Assembly: GCF_011044255.1 (NCBI RefSeq)
Contig: NZ_CP049107.1
Coordinates: forward strand, 1,054,001 to 1,118,000
DNA: 64,000 nt
Direction: 5' to 3'
From: Rhizorhabdus phycosphaerae
Lineage (GTDB): Bacteria; Pseudomonadota; Alphaproteobacteria; Sphingomonadales; Sphingomonadaceae
Each line of letters begins with the position of its first letter. Positions within the stretch are counted from its first letter, which is position 1. The notes beneath the pieces are model-generated. The model had not been told where the DNA came from. It saw only the letters and a program-made list of their open reading frames with translations, and did no database searches. Below, piece by piece: positions 15,456 through 25,536 of this stretch. Position numbers and translations under genes: made by a program.

Positions 15456-17134
15456 GCCGCAGCTCCAAATTCGATATCCTCGGCGTCTGCGCCGCCATTG
15501 GTCATGTCCAACGCGAACCCCCGTGCACGCGCCTGCTGGTCGGCGACCGAATTGCGCTTGGCGCGCTGCACCGGCTTGGCCACGAACCTGGCTGCGGCAG
15601 GGCGCGCCGAGGATCGTGCGCTGGCCGCGCGAACCGCCCCGCTCTGCTCGACGCGGAAGAAGGCGATGCTGGCCTGGAGCTCCTCGGCCTGCGCCGCAAG
15701 CTGCTCGGAGGTCGACGAAATCTGCTCGGAGGCGCCGGCATTCTGCTGAGTCACCTTGTCGAGCTGCTGGATCGCCTCGTTGATCTGCGAGGCGCCGATG
15801 TCCTGCTCGCGGCACGCGGCGCTGATCTCGGAGACAAGCTCGGCGGTCCGACGGATGTCGGGCACCAGCCGGGTGAGCATCTCGCCCGCATCGGCTGCAG
15901 CCTTGACCGTATCGGACGACACGGCGACGATCTCGGAGGCTGCCGCCTGGCTGCGCTCGGCCAGCTTGCGCACCTCGGAAGCAACCACCGCGAAGCCCTT
16001 GCCATGTTCGCCGGCACGGGCCGCCTCGACCGCTGCGTTCAGCGCGAGCAGGTCGGTCTGGCGGGCGATCTCCTGCACGATGCCGATCTTCTCGGCGATC
16101 GTGCGCATCGCGCCGACGGCCTTGTCCACCGCTACGCCGGAAGCCTCGGCATCCTTCGACGACTGACGTGCGATCTTCTCGGTCTGCGCCGCGTTGTCGG
16201 CGTTCTGCTTGATGTTCGCAGCCATCTCTTCCATTGAGGCCGACGCCTCCTCGGCCGACGCCGCCTGCTCGGTGGCGCCCTGCGACACCTGCTCCGAGCT
16301 CGCCGCCAGTTCCTGGCTGCCCGCCGACACATTCTCGGAAGCGGCCGTCGCATCGGATACGACGCTGCGTAGACGCTCGATCATCATGTTGACGGTATCG
16401 ACCAGATCCTTGATCTCGTCGTTCGAGCGAACCTTCGCCTGGTTGATGAGATCGCCTGCAGCGACGGCGTCGAGCGCCGCACCGACTGTCTTCAAACCAC
16501 GCGACAGCGTCATCGATATCCAGATCGCGCCAGCGAGCGCCGCCAGCAGGGCGAAGGCGATCGTCGCGATCATGATGTTGCGGCCGGCAACATAGGTGGC
16601 ATTGGCGTTTTCCTCGGCCTCCTTCATCTGGCGCATGTTGAGATCGAGCACGCGAGTGATCGTCTGCTCCATGCTTTCGACCGCCTTGCGTCCCGCCGTC
16701 ATGGAAAGCACGCCCGCCTGTTGCTTATCGCCTTCGAGGCTGAGCTGGCGGATGCGCTCGTCGACTTCCTTGAGAGCCTGCCACTGCGAGCCGATGTCGA
16801 GCCAGAGAGGGCGCCCCTCTTCGCTGGCGCCGGCGATGCCTTCGTCGATCATCTGCTTGATCTTTGCAGAGGTCTCGATCGCCTGAAGATCGAATTTCTT
16901 GGTTTCTTCCGGCGTACCGGCAAGGATCTCGTTCTTTTCGCGGCGAATGAGGCGGTTCATCTCGATCGCGATGCTGCGAACGCGGGTGAGGCGCGCCACC
17001 GGTCCCGCGATGACCGCCGACGTGTTCGAATTCAACCCGCTCATCTTCGTGATCGCCACGGCACCCATGGCCATGAGAACCAGTATCAGAACCGCGAAAG
17101 TCGCCCCCAATTTGAACTTGATCGTTGCACGCAT
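15452..17134 (-). CDS. Methyl-accepting chemotaxis protein 1
   Basis: This 560-residue membrane receptor has a first transmembrane helix at about 9-30 ([16 protein letters not shown]), a four-helix-bundle periplasmic sensor of about 170 residues, a second transmembrane helix near 195-215 ([20 protein letters not shown]), a HAMP domain and a long signalling helix hairpin. The tip [20 protein letters not shown] is intact and should bind CheA/CheW. The C-terminus carries [17 protein letters not shown] followed by an acidic end ([10 protein letters not shown]), a tail shared with the next two receptors. No CheR-binding pentapeptide is present. Compared with its two neighbours it lacks the extra HAMP-like repeat. 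The ribosome binding site AAGGAGA is strong. It is coupled to the downstream cheW. The ligand is unknown. Confidence 0.95.
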   Translation of the reverse strand: MRATIKFKLGATFAVLILVLMAMGAVAITKMSGLNSNTSAVIAGPVARLTRVRSIAIEMNRLIRREKNEILAGTPEETKKFDLQAIETSAKIKQMIDEGIAGASEEGRPLWLDIGSQWQALKEVDERIRQLSLEGDKQQAGVLSMTAGRKAVESMEQTITRVLDLNMRQMKEAEENANATYVAGRNIMIATIAFALLAALAGAIWISMTLSRGLKTVGAALDAVAAGDLINQAKVRSNDEIKDLVDTVNMMIERLRSVVSDATAASENVSAGSQELAASSEQVSQGATEQAASAEEASASMEEMAANIKQNADNAAQTEKIARQSSKDAEASGVAVDKAVGAMRTIAEKIGIVQEIARQTDLLALNAAVEAARAGEHGKGFAVVASEVRKLAERSQAAASEIVAVSSDTVKAAADAGEMLTRLVPDIRRTAELVSEISAACREQDIGASQINEAIQQLDKVTQQNAGASEQISSTSEQLAAQAEELQASIAFFRVEQSGAVRAASARSSARPAAARFVAKPVQRAKRNSVADQQARARGFALDMTNGGADAEDIEFGAAA

Positions 17135-17259
17135 CTGCCTGTCTCCTTGGCCCGAAGCCGAGCCGAAATTCCGTTAGTCCTCTCCCCCTGCCTCACCCTT
17201 CCGGCAGGACCTTCCGGATCCGCGGTTGCCGCCACAGAACCAATTCCGTTCACTTCTCG

Positions 17260-19053
17260 TCAGGCGACCTGCCCGAACTCTGCATCGTCGTCGTCGGCGC
17301 CCCCGGTGGTCAGGTCGAGGGCGAAGCCCTTCACCCGCGCCTGCTGATCGGCGACGGAATTAGGCTTTGCCTTGCGCACAGACTTGGCAGCAGCCTTCGG
17401 GGTGACCTTCGCCACTGCAGGTCGGGACGAACGCGAACCACCGCGCGCATCGACGCGGAAATAGGCGATGCTGGCCTGGAGCTCCTCGGCCTGCGCCGCG
17501 AGTTCTTCAGAGGTCGACGAGATCTGCTCGGACGCGCCGGCATTCTGCTGGGTCACCTTGTCGAGCTGCTGGATCGCCTCGTTGATCTGCGAGGCGCCGA
17601 TGTCCTGCTCGCGGCACGCGGCGCTGATTTCGGAGACAAGCTCGGCGGTCCGACGGATGTCGGGCACCAGCCGGGTGAGCATCTCGCCCGCATCGGCTGC
17701 AGCCTTGACCGTGTCGGACGACACGGCGACGATCTCGGAGGCTGCCGCCTGGCTGCGCTCGGCGAGCTTGCGCACTTCCGAAGCGACCACCGCGAAGCCC
17801 TTGCCATGTTCGCCGGCACGGGCAGCCTCGACCGCCGCGTTCAGCGCGAGCAGGTCGGTCTGGCGGGCGATCTCCTGAACGATGCCGATCTTCTCGGCGA
17901 TCGTGCGCATCGCGCCGACCGCCTTTTCGACCGCCACACCCGAAGCCTCGGCATCCTTCGAGGACTGGCGCGCGATCTTCTCGGTCTGCGCAGCGTTGTC
18001 GGCGTTCTGCTTGATGTTCGCCGCCATCTCTTCCATCGCCGCCGAGGCTTCCTCGGCCGAGGCCGCTTGCTCGGTGGCACCCTGCGACACCTGCTCCGAA
18101 TTCGCCGCCAATTCCTGGCTGCCCGCCGACACATTTTCCGACGCCGCCGTCGCATCCGACACAACCGCCCGCAGACGGTCGATCATCTCGACCAGGGCGT
18201 TGCCCAGCTGATCGCTGTCGGACAAAGCCTTGTGCTCGACGGTCAGGTCGCCAGCCGCAATCTTGTCCGCGATGTCGGCGGTCTTGCGCAGATTCGCGGT
18301 CATGCCTTCGAGGGTTTCGACCAGGTCCTTGATCTCATCGTTGGTCGTCACGGAAACGCTGCTGGTGAGGTCGCCTACGGCAACTGCCTTGAGCGCCGTA
18401 TCGATGCTGCTGAGCCCCTTGGAAACGGTGCGCCCGATCCACAGCGCGGCCGCGATGCCAACGACCAGCGATATGGCAATGACGGTCAGGAAGATGCTCT
18501 TGGCATCTGCAAAAGCTGCGTCCGCGTCCTTGCTGGCAATGCCTGCACCATCGACATTGTAGTTGACCAGTTTCAGCAGATCGGCCGACATTTCGTCGTA
18601 GAGCGCCTTGCTGGCGTCGAGCTTCGCCGCGGCAGCTTCGGTCTGCAGAGCCCGCGAGAGGGCCAGGAACCCGTTCGATACCTCCAGATAGCGATCATAT
18701 TTTTCGGAGAAGGCGGTGTACATCGCGCGCTCTTCCGGCCCCGTGATCAGGGGCTCATAGCGCGCCCGGTTCTTCTTGATGTCGCTCTGGAGCGTGGCCA
18801 TCTCGGTCTCGAGCCGGGCCATCACGGCTGGATCGGTCGAAACCACATGATTATATTGTGCAACCCGCAGATCGGACGTCGCCGTGTTCATGCGGTGAAT
18901 GGCATCCATGCTGGGCAGCCAGTTCTCGGTGATGATCGTGGACTGCTCGTTGATGCTCGACATTTTGAGAATGCCGATGGCGCCCAGTACGCCCATCAGC
19001 AAAAGGATGGCGGCGAAGGATCCCGCCAGCTTCATCTTAATGGTTGCACGCAT
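17260..19053 (-). CDS. Methyl-accepting chemotaxis protein 2
   Basis: This 597-residue membrane receptor has a transmembrane helix at about 10-30 ([16 protein letters not shown]), a periplasmic four-helix sensor of the TarH/4HB type ([20 protein letters not shown] is typical), a second transmembrane helix near 190-210, then HAMP followed by a second HAMP-like segment ([20 protein letters not shown]). The signalling domain is almost identical to that of receptor 3, and a 431-bp tract is identical at the DNA level. The tail [17 protein letters not shown] ends in an acidic patch and FGQVA. The sensor domain differs completely from its neighbours, so it should detect a different ligand. It sits 88 bases downstream of receptor 3. 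Confidence 0.95.
   Translation of the reverse strand: MRATIKMKLAGSFAAILLLMGVLGAIGILKMSSINEQSTIITENWLPSMDAIHRMNTATSDLRVAQYNHVVSTDPAVMARLETEMATLQSDIKKNRARYEPLITGPEERAMYTAFSEKYDRYLEVSNGFLALSRALQTEAAAAKLDASKALYDEMSADLLKLVNYNVDGAGIASKDADAAFADAKSIFLTVIAISLVVGIAAALWIGRTVSKGLSSIDTALKAVAVGDLTSSVSVTTNDEIKDLVETLEGMTANLRKTADIADKIAAGDLTVEHKALSDSDQLGNALVEMIDRLRAVVSDATAASENVSAGSQELAANSEQVSQGATEQAASAEEASAAMEEMAANIKQNADNAAQTEKIARQSSKDAEASGVAVEKAVGAMRTIAEKIGIVQEIARQTDLLALNAAVEAARAGEHGKGFAVVASEVRKLAERSQAAASEIVAVSSDTVKAAADAGEMLTRLVPDIRRTAELVSEISAACREQDIGASQINEAIQQLDKVTQQNAGASEQISSTSEELAAQAEELQASIAYFRVDARGGSRSSRPAVAKVTPKAAAKSVRKAKPNSVADQQARVKGFALDLTTGGADDDDAEFGQVA
17432..17862 (-). repeat. 431-bp tract identical to part of receptor gene 3
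   Basis: Bases 17432-17862 are identical to 19344-19774 by line-by-line reading. The tract covers the C-terminal half of the signalling hairpin and the tip. Outside it, silent differences appear at once. Receptor 1 has the same protein sequence over most of this part but several silent differences. Complete silent-site identity in two copies indicates recent gene conversion or recent duplication. Confidence 0.9.
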
Positions 19054-19141
19054 TGCTTTTCTCCATCCACTCCCAGCGAGTTCGACTTGCCGTCAGTGGT
19101 GCCTGTAAACGGAGGGCATCCGTCGACAGGCACCCTCCCGA

Positions 19142-20965
19142 TCAGGCAACCTGGCCGAACTCGATATCTTCATCGTCCGCGCCGCCAGAAGTCAGATCGA
19201 GCGCAAACCCCTTCACGCGCGCCTGCTGATCGGCGACCGAATTGGGCTTTGCCTTGCGCGACGTACGGCCCGCAGACTTTGCCGATACCTTTGCTGATAC
19301 CTTTGCTGGCGCGGGTCGGCTGGCGCTGATCGGCCGGGCAGCGCGCGAACCACCGCGCGCATCGACGCGGAAATAGGCGATGCTGGCCTGGAGCTCCTCG
19401 GCCTGCGCCGCGAGTTCTTCAGAGGTCGACGAGATCTGCTCGGACGCGCCGGCATTCTGCTGGGTCACCTTGTCGAGCTGCTGGATCGCCTCGTTGATCT
19501 GCGAGGCGCCGATGTCCTGCTCGCGGCACGCGGCGCTGATTTCGGAGACAAGCTCGGCGGTCCGACGGATGTCGGGCACCAGCCGGGTGAGCATCTCGCC
19601 CGCATCGGCTGCAGCCTTGACCGTGTCGGACGACACGGCGACGATCTCGGAGGCTGCCGCCTGGCTGCGCTCGGCGAGCTTGCGCACTTCCGAAGCGACC
19701 ACCGCGAAGCCCTTGCCATGTTCGCCGGCACGGGCAGCCTCGACCGCCGCGTTCAGCGCGAGCAGGTCGGTCTGACGGGCGATCTCCTGAACGATGCCGA
19801 TCTTCTCGGCAATCGTGCGCATCGCGCCGACAGCCTTCTCGACCGCCACACCCGAAGCCTCGGCATCCTTCGACGACTGGCGCGCGATCTTCTCGGTCTG
19901 CGCAGCGTTGTCGGCGTTCTGCTTGATGTTCGCCGCCATCTCTTCCATCGCCGCCGAGGCTTCCTCGGCCGAGGCCGCCTGCTCGGTGGCACCCTGCGAC
20001 ACCTGTTCCGAGCTGGCCGCCAGTTCCTGGCTGCCTGCCGACACATTTTCGGAAGCTGCGGTGGCATCGGACACGACGCTGCGCAGCCGGTCGATCATCT
20101 CGATCAGCGCGTGACCCAGCCGGTCCTGCTCGGACAGAGCCTTGTGCTCGACGGTCAGGTCGCCAGCAGCAATCTTGTCTGCGATGTCGGCGGTCTTGCG
20201 CAGATTCGCGGTCATCCCCTCGACGACGTCGACCAGGTCCCTGATCTCGTCGTTGCTCGTGATGGTGACGCTATTGTTGAGATCGCCAACGGCGACGGCG
20301 CCGATCACCTCGCTGACGCGACCCAGGCCCCGCGATACGGTCAGCGAAATCCAGATCCCGCTGCCGAGCGCGATCAGGAAGCCGACAAGAGCGGTCCCCA
20401 ACAGAGTGGCACGCGCGTTGGCATAGAGGGCGTTGGTGTCCTCGTCCGCCTTGCGCATTTGCTCGGTCTGAAGATCGATGATGCTGTTGATCGTGTCTTC
20501 CATGTCATTCGCGGCCTTGCGCGATTCGACCATAGTCACGAGCCCCGCCTCTGCCTTCTTGCCTTCGAGGCTCAAGCTGCGAACCTTCGCATTGAGATCG
20601 GCAACGCCTTTCCACTGGTCTTTGACCTTCAGCCAAAGCGGCTTGCCTTCCTCGCTGGCCATCTCGATGCCGCGATCGATCATCGGACCGATTTTCTCGA
20701 CCGTTTCTCCCGAGGTCTGGTCAAATTTTTTGGTCTCTTCCAGATCCCGCGCCAGGACGACATTCTTCTCACGACGCAGCAGGCGGTTCGTTTCCGTCGC
20801 CAGTTCGCGGGCGAGCGACAGGCGGGCCGCCGGCCCCGATATGATGTCGGTGATCGCAGTGTTGAGGACGCTCATCCTGGTGATGGCGACGCCGACCACG
20901 GCTGCCAGCATCAGCAGTAGGACCGCAAAGGTCACACCGAGCTTCATCTTGATTGTCGCGCGCAT
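19142..20965 (-). CDS. Methyl-accepting chemotaxis protein 3
   Basis: This 607-residue membrane receptor has a transmembrane helix at about 10-30 ([16 protein letters not shown]), a helical periplasmic sensor related to that of receptor 1 ([20 protein letters not shown] compares with [20 protein letters not shown]), a second transmembrane helix near 193-215, HAMP plus a second HAMP-like segment, and the conserved signalling hairpin. It therefore combines a receptor-1-like sensor with a receptor-2-like signalling domain, which suggests domain shuffling within the array. The C-terminal linker is extended by a Lys/Ala/Ser-rich stretch before the shared [17 protein letters not shown] tail. It is the first of the three tandem receptors after cheW, with a 152-bp gap that could hold an internal promoter. 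Confidence 0.95.
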   Translation of the reverse strand: MRATIKMKLGVTFAVLLLMLAAVVGVAITRMSVLNTAITDIISGPAARLSLARELATETNRLLRREKNVVLARDLEETKKFDQTSGETVEKIGPMIDRGIEMASEEGKPLWLKVKDQWKGVADLNAKVRSLSLEGKKAEAGLVTMVESRKAANDMEDTINSIIDLQTEQMRKADEDTNALYANARATLLGTALVGFLIALGSGIWISLTVSRGLGRVSEVIGAVAVGDLNNSVTITSNDEIRDLVDVVEGMTANLRKTADIADKIAAGDLTVEHKALSEQDRLGHALIEMIDRLRSVVSDATAASENVSAGSQELAASSEQVSQGATEQAASAEEASAAMEEMAANIKQNADNAAQTEKIARQSSKDAEASGVAVEKAVGAMRTIAEKIGIVQEIARQTDLLALNAAVEAARAGEHGKGFAVVASEVRKLAERSQAAASEIVAVSSDTVKAAADAGEMLTRLVPDIRRTAELVSEISAACREQDIGASQINEAIQQLDKVTQQNAGASEQISSTSEELAAQAEELQASIAYFRVDARGGSRAARPISASRPAPAKVSAKVSAKSAGRTSRKAKPNSVADQQARVKGFALDLTSGGADDEDIEFGQVA

Positions 20966-21117
20966 TAATTAGCTCCGTCCGCCGATTGGCGATATTGTTT
21001 CGAAAGCGAACGGGTATGCCCCCCCGTCCGGGCCTTCATCTCTGATGTGCCGCCGCCCGGCGGCGCGCCGATCAGGAGGGCGGCTTCCGCTACCCTTCCC
21101 GTCCGGCGAAGTGATCG

Positions 21118-21621
21118 TCACAAGGCAGCTGCCTGACCGCGTCCCGACATCGATCCAAAGATCGCATCGAGGTCCGGAAGAACCACCACGCCCTCGGACT
21201 CTCGCACCAGTTCCCGAACGAACTCCCGACGCCAGCGCATGCCCACCATCGGTGGCTCGGCGCTCGACGCGCGGCTGAGCGTGGCGACTTCGTGCACCCG
21301 ATCGGTGCGGATGCCGAGCTGAATGCTCTCGCCCTCGATCTCGGTTTCGATCACGACAATGCGGCTGTCGGCACCCGGCTCCTCCTGCGGCATGCCGAAG
21401 GCCAGCCGCAGGTCGGCGATCGGGATGATCTTGCCGCGGAAGTTGACGATGCTGCCCACCAGATCGGCGGCGCCAGGCACCTTCGTTTCGGGCAGGAGAT
21501 CCAGGATCTCGCGGATCATCACGGCTTCGAGCGCGAATTTCTCCTCGCCGATGTCGAAGGTGAGCACCTCGAGGTTGCCGGCGTCGTCCCAGGCTGTCTT
21601 TTCGGGTTCAAGCATGTTCAT
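21118..21621 (-). CDS. cheW: CheW adaptor protein (first copy)
   Basis: This 167-residue CheW begins with a short acidic extension, then LEVLTFDIGEEKFALEAVM, IREILDLLPETKVPGAADLV and the family hallmark GSIVNFRGKIIPIADLRLAF. The C-terminal part includes GIRTDRVHEVA and MRWRREFVRELVRESEGVVV. Its ATG overlaps the TGA of cheA as ATGA, so kinase and adaptor are made together. It should bridge CheA P5 and the receptor tips. An in-frame second ATG two codons later is an alternative start. Confidence 0.95.
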   Translation of the reverse strand: MNMLEPEKTAWDDAGNLEVLTFDIGEEKFALEAVMIREILDLLPETKVPGAADLVGSIVNFRGKIIPIADLRLAFGMPQEEPGADSRIVVIETEIEGESIQLGIRTDRVHEVATLSRASSAEPPMVGMRWRREFVRELVRESEGVVVLPDLDAIFGSMSGRGQAAAL

Positions 21622-23624
21622 CCAGCGGCGCGAAGCCGCTCCTCCCGGTTCTGTCCAAGCGCGACCAGCTGGACGACGTCGAGGATCAGCGCGACCCCGC
21701 CGTCGCCGAGGATGGTCGCCCCGGAGAAGCTCGCCACATCCTGATGCAGGACGGACATCGACTTGATCACGGTCTGGTGGCTGCCGATGATCTGATCGAC
21801 CACCAGCCCGACGCGCTCGCCCCCGGTCGTGATGACCACGATCTTCTGATAGGGGTCCGGGCGCGTGCCCGTGTCGAACAGCTCACGCAGGCGGATGAAG
21901 GGCACGAGCGTGTCGCGCACCTGGATCATGCTGCGACCGCGCGAGCGCAGATCCTCTTCCAGCGACAGTTCGAGGCACTCTTCGACCGCCGCCAGCGGAA
22001 TGACGTAGCGGCTGTCGCCGACCCGTACGAGCAGGCCTTCGATGATCGCGAGCGTCAGCGGGATACGCAGGGTGATGCGCGAGCCGCGCCCCTCCTCGCT
22101 GACCATGTCAATCGTCCCGCGCAGCATCTCGATGGTCCGCTTGACCACGTCCATGCCGACACCGCGTCCCGACAGGTTGGTGACCTGCGCCGCCGTCGAA
22201 AAGCCGGGGTGGAAGATCATCTGGAGCAGATCCTGATCGGTCAGGATCTGGCCGGGCTGGATCAACCCGTTTGCTTCGGCCTTGGCACGCACGCGCTCGC
22301 GGTTGATGCCGCGCCCGTCATCCTCGATCGTGATCAGCACTTCGCCACCGGCTTGCTGTGCGGCCAGGCGGACCTGTCCCGCCGGCGGCTTTCCGGCGGC
22401 GACACGCTCGTCGGGCGTTTCGAGCCCATGGTCGCAGGCGTTGCGGATCAGGTGGACGATCGGGTCGGCCAACCGCTCGGTGACGGTCTTGTCGACCTCG
22501 GTGCTCTCGCCGCTGGTGACCAGATCGATCGTCTTGCCGGTTTCCCGCGACAGATCATGGACGAGACGACGAAAGCGACCGAACAGCGCCGCGATCGGCA
22601 CCATGCGCAGGACCATCATCGTGTCGCGCAATTCGCTCGCGAGCCGTTCGATCTCCTCGGATATCGACCGCAGCGCCAGTTCGCCGGCCGGCCCGGAAGC
22701 GCCGCCATTGGCAAGCTGCGACAGGCGGCTCTGCACGATCACCAGCTCGCCGACGCGGTCCATCAATATGTCGAGGCGCTCGGCGGGAACGCGAACGCTC
22801 TCGCCGGCCTTGGCACCCGGCCGCGCGGCAGCCTCGCCGGTCGGGCCGGTGGTATCGGCCGCCTGCACGACCGCGACCTGTGCCGGGCCAGCGCTGTCGA
22901 CATGCTCGCCGACTGTATCGCCAAGCGGTTCCAGCTGCATTTCCATGTCGTCCATGACGAACAGGAAGACATCCTCGATCGCGCTGCGTTCGATGTCGCC
23001 GCGCAGTTCGACGTCCCAGCCGATATGGCATTCGGTCGGCACCATATCCGGCAAGGGCGGGATCGCGTCGGTCCGCGCGGTGATGGTGCACTCGCCCAGG
23101 TCGCGCAGCTCGTCGAGCAGCATCAGCGGATTGGTGCCGTTTGCCATCGCATCGGGCGGCAGCCGGAAGAAGAGCTTCCAGCCCGCGGCGCGCACGTCAC
23201 CCGGCGCAGCGTCCGTATCGACCGACACCGGCGCCGCCGACGCGCTGCCCGCGTCACCGATCGCATCCTGCAGACGGGCGAGAATGGCCGACCCGACCGC
23301 TTCTTCGGCTGCAGCCTCGTTATCGACCAGCGCGCGCATGTGATCCATGGCGGAGAGAATGACCGCGACCAGTTCGGCGGTCGCAGGCACGAAGCCCTTG
23401 CGCACGCGGTCGAAGGCGCTTTCGCAATGATGGGTGAAGGTCGCCAGCCGGTCGAAACCGAACATCGCGCCCGATCCCTTCAGCGTGTGCAGGCCGCGAA
23501 ACGTGGCGTCGATCAGCGACTTGTCGTCGAGCCTGTGGGTCAGGTCGAGCAGGGCCTGCTCCACCTGATCGAGAAGTTCGGCCGCTTCTATCCGGAATGC
23601 GGCGACGGGATCCTGGTCGCTCAT
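21618..23624 (-). CDS. cheA: CheA, chemotaxis histidine kinase
   Basis: This 668-residue kinase has the full set of domains. P1 (Hpt) carries the phosphorylated His46 in GLHTLKGSGAMFGF. Next comes a domain of about 90 residues that starts GWKLFFRLPPDAMANGTNPL, as in many alphaproteobacterial CheA proteins. P3 is the dimerisation helix pair (RVPAERLDILMDRVGELVIV). P4 is the ATPase domain with N box HLIRNACDHGLETPDERV, GRGIN and GVGMDVVKRTIEML. P5 is CheW-like and ends VVQLVALGQNREERL. All catalytic boxes look intact. It overlaps the cheY-like gene upstream and cheW downstream by four bases each. It would phosphorylate the adjacent receiver and CheB. Confidence 0.97.
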   Translation of the reverse strand: MSDQDPVAAFRIEAAELLDQVEQALLDLTHRLDDKSLIDATFRGLHTLKGSGAMFGFDRLATFTHHCESAFDRVRKGFVPATAELVAVILSAMDHMRALVDNEAAAEEAVGSAILARLQDAIGDAGSASAAPVSVDTDAAPGDVRAAGWKLFFRLPPDAMANGTNPLMLLDELRDLGECTITARTDAIPPLPDMVPTECHIGWDVELRGDIERSAIEDVFLFVMDDMEMQLEPLGDTVGEHVDSAGPAQVAVVQAADTTGPTGEAAARPGAKAGESVRVPAERLDILMDRVGELVIVQSRLSQLANGGASGPAGELALRSISEEIERLASELRDTMMVLRMVPIAALFGRFRRLVHDLSRETGKTIDLVTSGESTEVDKTVTERLADPIVHLIRNACDHGLETPDERVAAGKPPAGQVRLAAQQAGGEVLITIEDDGRGINRERVRAKAEANGLIQPGQILTDQDLLQMIFHPGFSTAAQVTNLSGRGVGMDVVKRTIEMLRGTIDMVSEEGRGSRITLRIPLTLAIIEGLLVRVGDSRYVIPLAAVEECLELSLEEDLRSRGRSMIQVRDTLVPFIRLRELFDTGTRPDPYQKIVVITTGGERVGLVVDQIIGSHQTVIKSMSVLHQDVASFSGATILGDGGVALILDVVQLVALGQNREERLRAAG

Positions 23625-23989
23625 CGACCGAGGACCTTCTTGGCGATCTTGAGCAACTGGTCGGGGACGAAGGGCTTGACCAGCCAGCCGGTCGCGCCCG
23701 CCGCCTTCGCCTGCTGCTTCACCGCATCGTCGGATTCGGTGGTCAGGAAGATGATCGGCGTGCCCGCCTGGATCGGCAGCTTCCGGATCTCCCGGATCAT
23801 GCTGAGGCCGTCCATATTGGGCATGTTGAGATCGGTGATGATCATGTCGAACTTGCGGTCCTGCGCCTTGGTCAGGCCCTCTCGACCGTCGGCCGCCTCG
23901 GTCACCGTGTAGCCGGCACCCGACAGGGCGATACGCGTCGCCATGCGCAGGCTCGAAGAGTCATCCACCGTCAAAATGGAAGCAGTCAT
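23621..23989 (-). CDS. CheY-like single-domain response regulator
   Basis: This 122-residue protein is a stand-alone receiver. It has the acidic pair at residues 9-10 (TVDDSSSLR), the phosphorylation site Asp53 in IITDLNMPNMDG, the switch threonines in FLTTES and the conserved Lys105 in LVKPF. It is the first gene of the chemotaxis operon and its stop overlaps the cheA start as ATGA, so it is the likely partner of this CheA. The motif TVDDSSSLRM and the P-rich PNMDGLSMIREIR text are typical of CheY proteins of this alphaproteobacterial operon type. Whether it binds the flagellar switch or acts as a phosphate sink cannot be told from sequence alone. Confidence 0.93.
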   Translation of the reverse strand: MTASILTVDDSSSLRMATRIALSGAGYTVTEAADGREGLTKAQDRKFDMIITDLNMPNMDGLSMIREIRKLPIQAGTPIIFLTTESDDAVKQQAKAAGATGWLVKPFVPDQLLKIAKKVLGR

Positions 23990-24066
23990 CCAACGATCTC
24001 CCTCGATGCTATCGAGCTTTCATTCCCAAATGCCTTGATCGACATCTTATCCCCGTCTGGTTAAGA

Positions 24067-24086
24067 TCGGATAAACCACTATCCGA
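24067..24086. promoter_or_regulatory. 7-bp inverted repeat between the porin gene and the chemotaxis operon
   Basis: TCGGATA and TATCCGA are separated by six bases in the 149-bp gap between the porin stop and the cheY-like start. No T-run follows on the minus strand, so it does not look like an intrinsic terminator. It could be an operator for the chemotaxis operon, whose promoter must lie in this gap or further upstream. I could not pick a confident promoter. Confidence 0.35.
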
Positions 24087-24138
24087 CTGTATTTGCGCAC
24101 TTCTTCCGAGAAGCTCTCGTGGAGCATGCTGGCCTCGG

Positions 24139-25536
24139 TCAGAATATCCATTCTCCCGACACCCACAGCTTCTTGACCGTCGCATCGCCCGGAAAGCTCG
24201 GCTGACGATGCCGGCGATAATCGGCATATTTGACCAGGAAGGCGTAGCGCCCCATCGTCGCGGTCAGACGGAGGTCGACCTCGTCGCCGTAACGGACATC
24301 GCCCTCGGCGCTCCTGAAGTGGTGCGCGATCGCGATCGCGGCGACCGTGTCGAACGGGCCGACATGCTGCCAGCCATAGCCGACCGATGCATAATGATCG
24401 GCAACGCCAAGTGGCGGCGTCGCGACGAATTTGTCGGCCCAACCCTGAAATTTGTGCAGCAGCCCGAAAGGCGTCTGGAAGGCGAAGCCCGCCGCGAACG
24501 GGGTTCCGCCCGCCTTGGTCACGACCGAGCGGTCGCCACCCAGTTGCTCCAAGCCCAGACCCAGCTTCCAGGCGCCCTTTTCGAGACCGCCCTCGACAAG
24601 AAAATAGTCTGCGGCATAGTCGAGCGGGTTGACCCCGTTATCCTGCTGATGCGCGAAGCGAAGGCTGTAGCCCCCCTTCCACCCGGCGCCGAGCGGGCGG
24701 CTGCCGACCAGGCTGGCGCCATAGCTGTCGGAGCTGTTGCGCCGCAGAATCTGTGAGGGTTCATTCTCCTCGATGCGATAGAAGAAGCCCGACAGCGCGC
24801 CCAGGCGCGTGGCCGCCGAAACTTGAGCGAAGATGTTGTTGCCGTCGATCGCCTGCGGGCGGGTGACGAAGCCCCGCGCTCCACCGTCGACGCCCCAGAC
24901 GGTACGCAGCGCCCACGCATAGGTGAGATCCACCTTCAGCTTCGGCGTCGGATGCCACTCGACCCGCGCGGCGTCATAAGTCTGCTCGTTCTGGCGCCAT
25001 GCGGCGGTCCCGATGAAGCGCTGGTCGTCGAGAATGACGCGCTGACGCCCGCCCGTGAAGGTGAAGACCTCGCTCCGGTATTGAATCTGGGCCCGGTTCA
25101 GCTCGACATTCTCGGGGTCCGGAACCAGGGGACGGTCGGTCTTGCGGTTGAGCCCGCTGAAATAGCTTTCGTCCAGCGCGAGGGTCGCCTCGCCCTCGAC
25201 GAGCAGGCTGAGGGGCCCCTGCGTGGCTTCCACGCCCAGGCGGCCGCGCAATGTTGTCGCATCGGCCGGCTTGTCGAAGCCCTTCTGGTCCACGCCCTCA
25301 TAGCGGAAACGCAGGTCGACGATCGGCTTGAGATTGGCGGCCCGCGCAGGGGCAGGCAGCAGCGCGACTCCGAAACACAGGCAGGCCGACGCCATGCTGG
25401 ACCCTGTCCGCAGAAGCGAAGGACGGCCCCGTCGGGCGGTCAGTACGACCGCGCGCGCGCGAAGCGGTGACGGCTGCCCGATGATCCTACGCGCAGCACG
25501 CATGGCCGGTGTCGAGGAGCACGGTGCCGCGCTCAT
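24139..25536 (-). CDS. Outer-membrane porin, alginate-export-like beta-barrel
   Basis: This protein of up to 465 residues resembles the alginate_exp family of outer-membrane channels. The mature part starts ANLKPIVDLRFRYEGVDQKG and goes on with alternating strands such as LRGRLGVEATQGPLSLLVEG, GGRQRVILDDQRFIGTAAWR and WHPTPKLKVDLTYAW. It ends in Phe (VSGEWIF), as outer-membrane barrels do. The start is uncertain. ATG 25536 overlaps the STAS gene stop as ATGA but gives a long basic leader. ATG 25395 gives a compact 19-residue hydrophobic signal ending PAPARA, with CAGGG 7 bases upstream. I list the longest form. It is probably co-transcribed with the STAS gene, an unusual pairing. Confidence 0.8.
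   Translation of the reverse strand: MSAAPCSSTPAMRAARRIIGQPSPLRARAVVLTARRGRPSLLRTGSSMASACLCFGVALLPAPARAANLKPIVDLRFRYEGVDQKGFDKPADATTLRGRLGVEATQGPLSLLVEGEATLALDESYFSGLNRKTDRPLVPDPENVELNRAQIQYRSEVFTFTGGRQRVILDDQRFIGTAAWRQNEQTYDAARVEWHPTPKLKVDLTYAWALRTVWGVDGGARGFVTRPQAIDGNNIFAQVSAATRLGALSGFFYRIEENEPSQILRRNSSDSYGASLVGSRPLGAGWKGGYSLRFAHQQDNGVNPLDYAADYFLVEGGLEKGAWKLGLGLEQLGGDRSVVTKAGGTPFAAGFAFQTPFGLLHKFQGWADKFVATPPLGVADHYASVGYGWQHVGPFDTVAAIAIAHHFRSAEGDVRYGDEVDLRLTATMGRYAFLVKYADYRRHRQPSFPGDATVKKLWVSGEWIF

Noticed and set aside
17125-19329. 734-residue open frame on the plus strand over the receptor genes
   Set aside because: It is antisense to two receptor genes, and its Gly/Arg/His-rich text has no family features. 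The similar antisense frames in the other receptor genes reflect the shared coding sequence.
21744-23912. 722-residue open frame on the plus strand over cheA
   Set aside because: It is antisense to cheA and cheY with no recognisable domain. Long antisense frames are common opposite high-GC genes.
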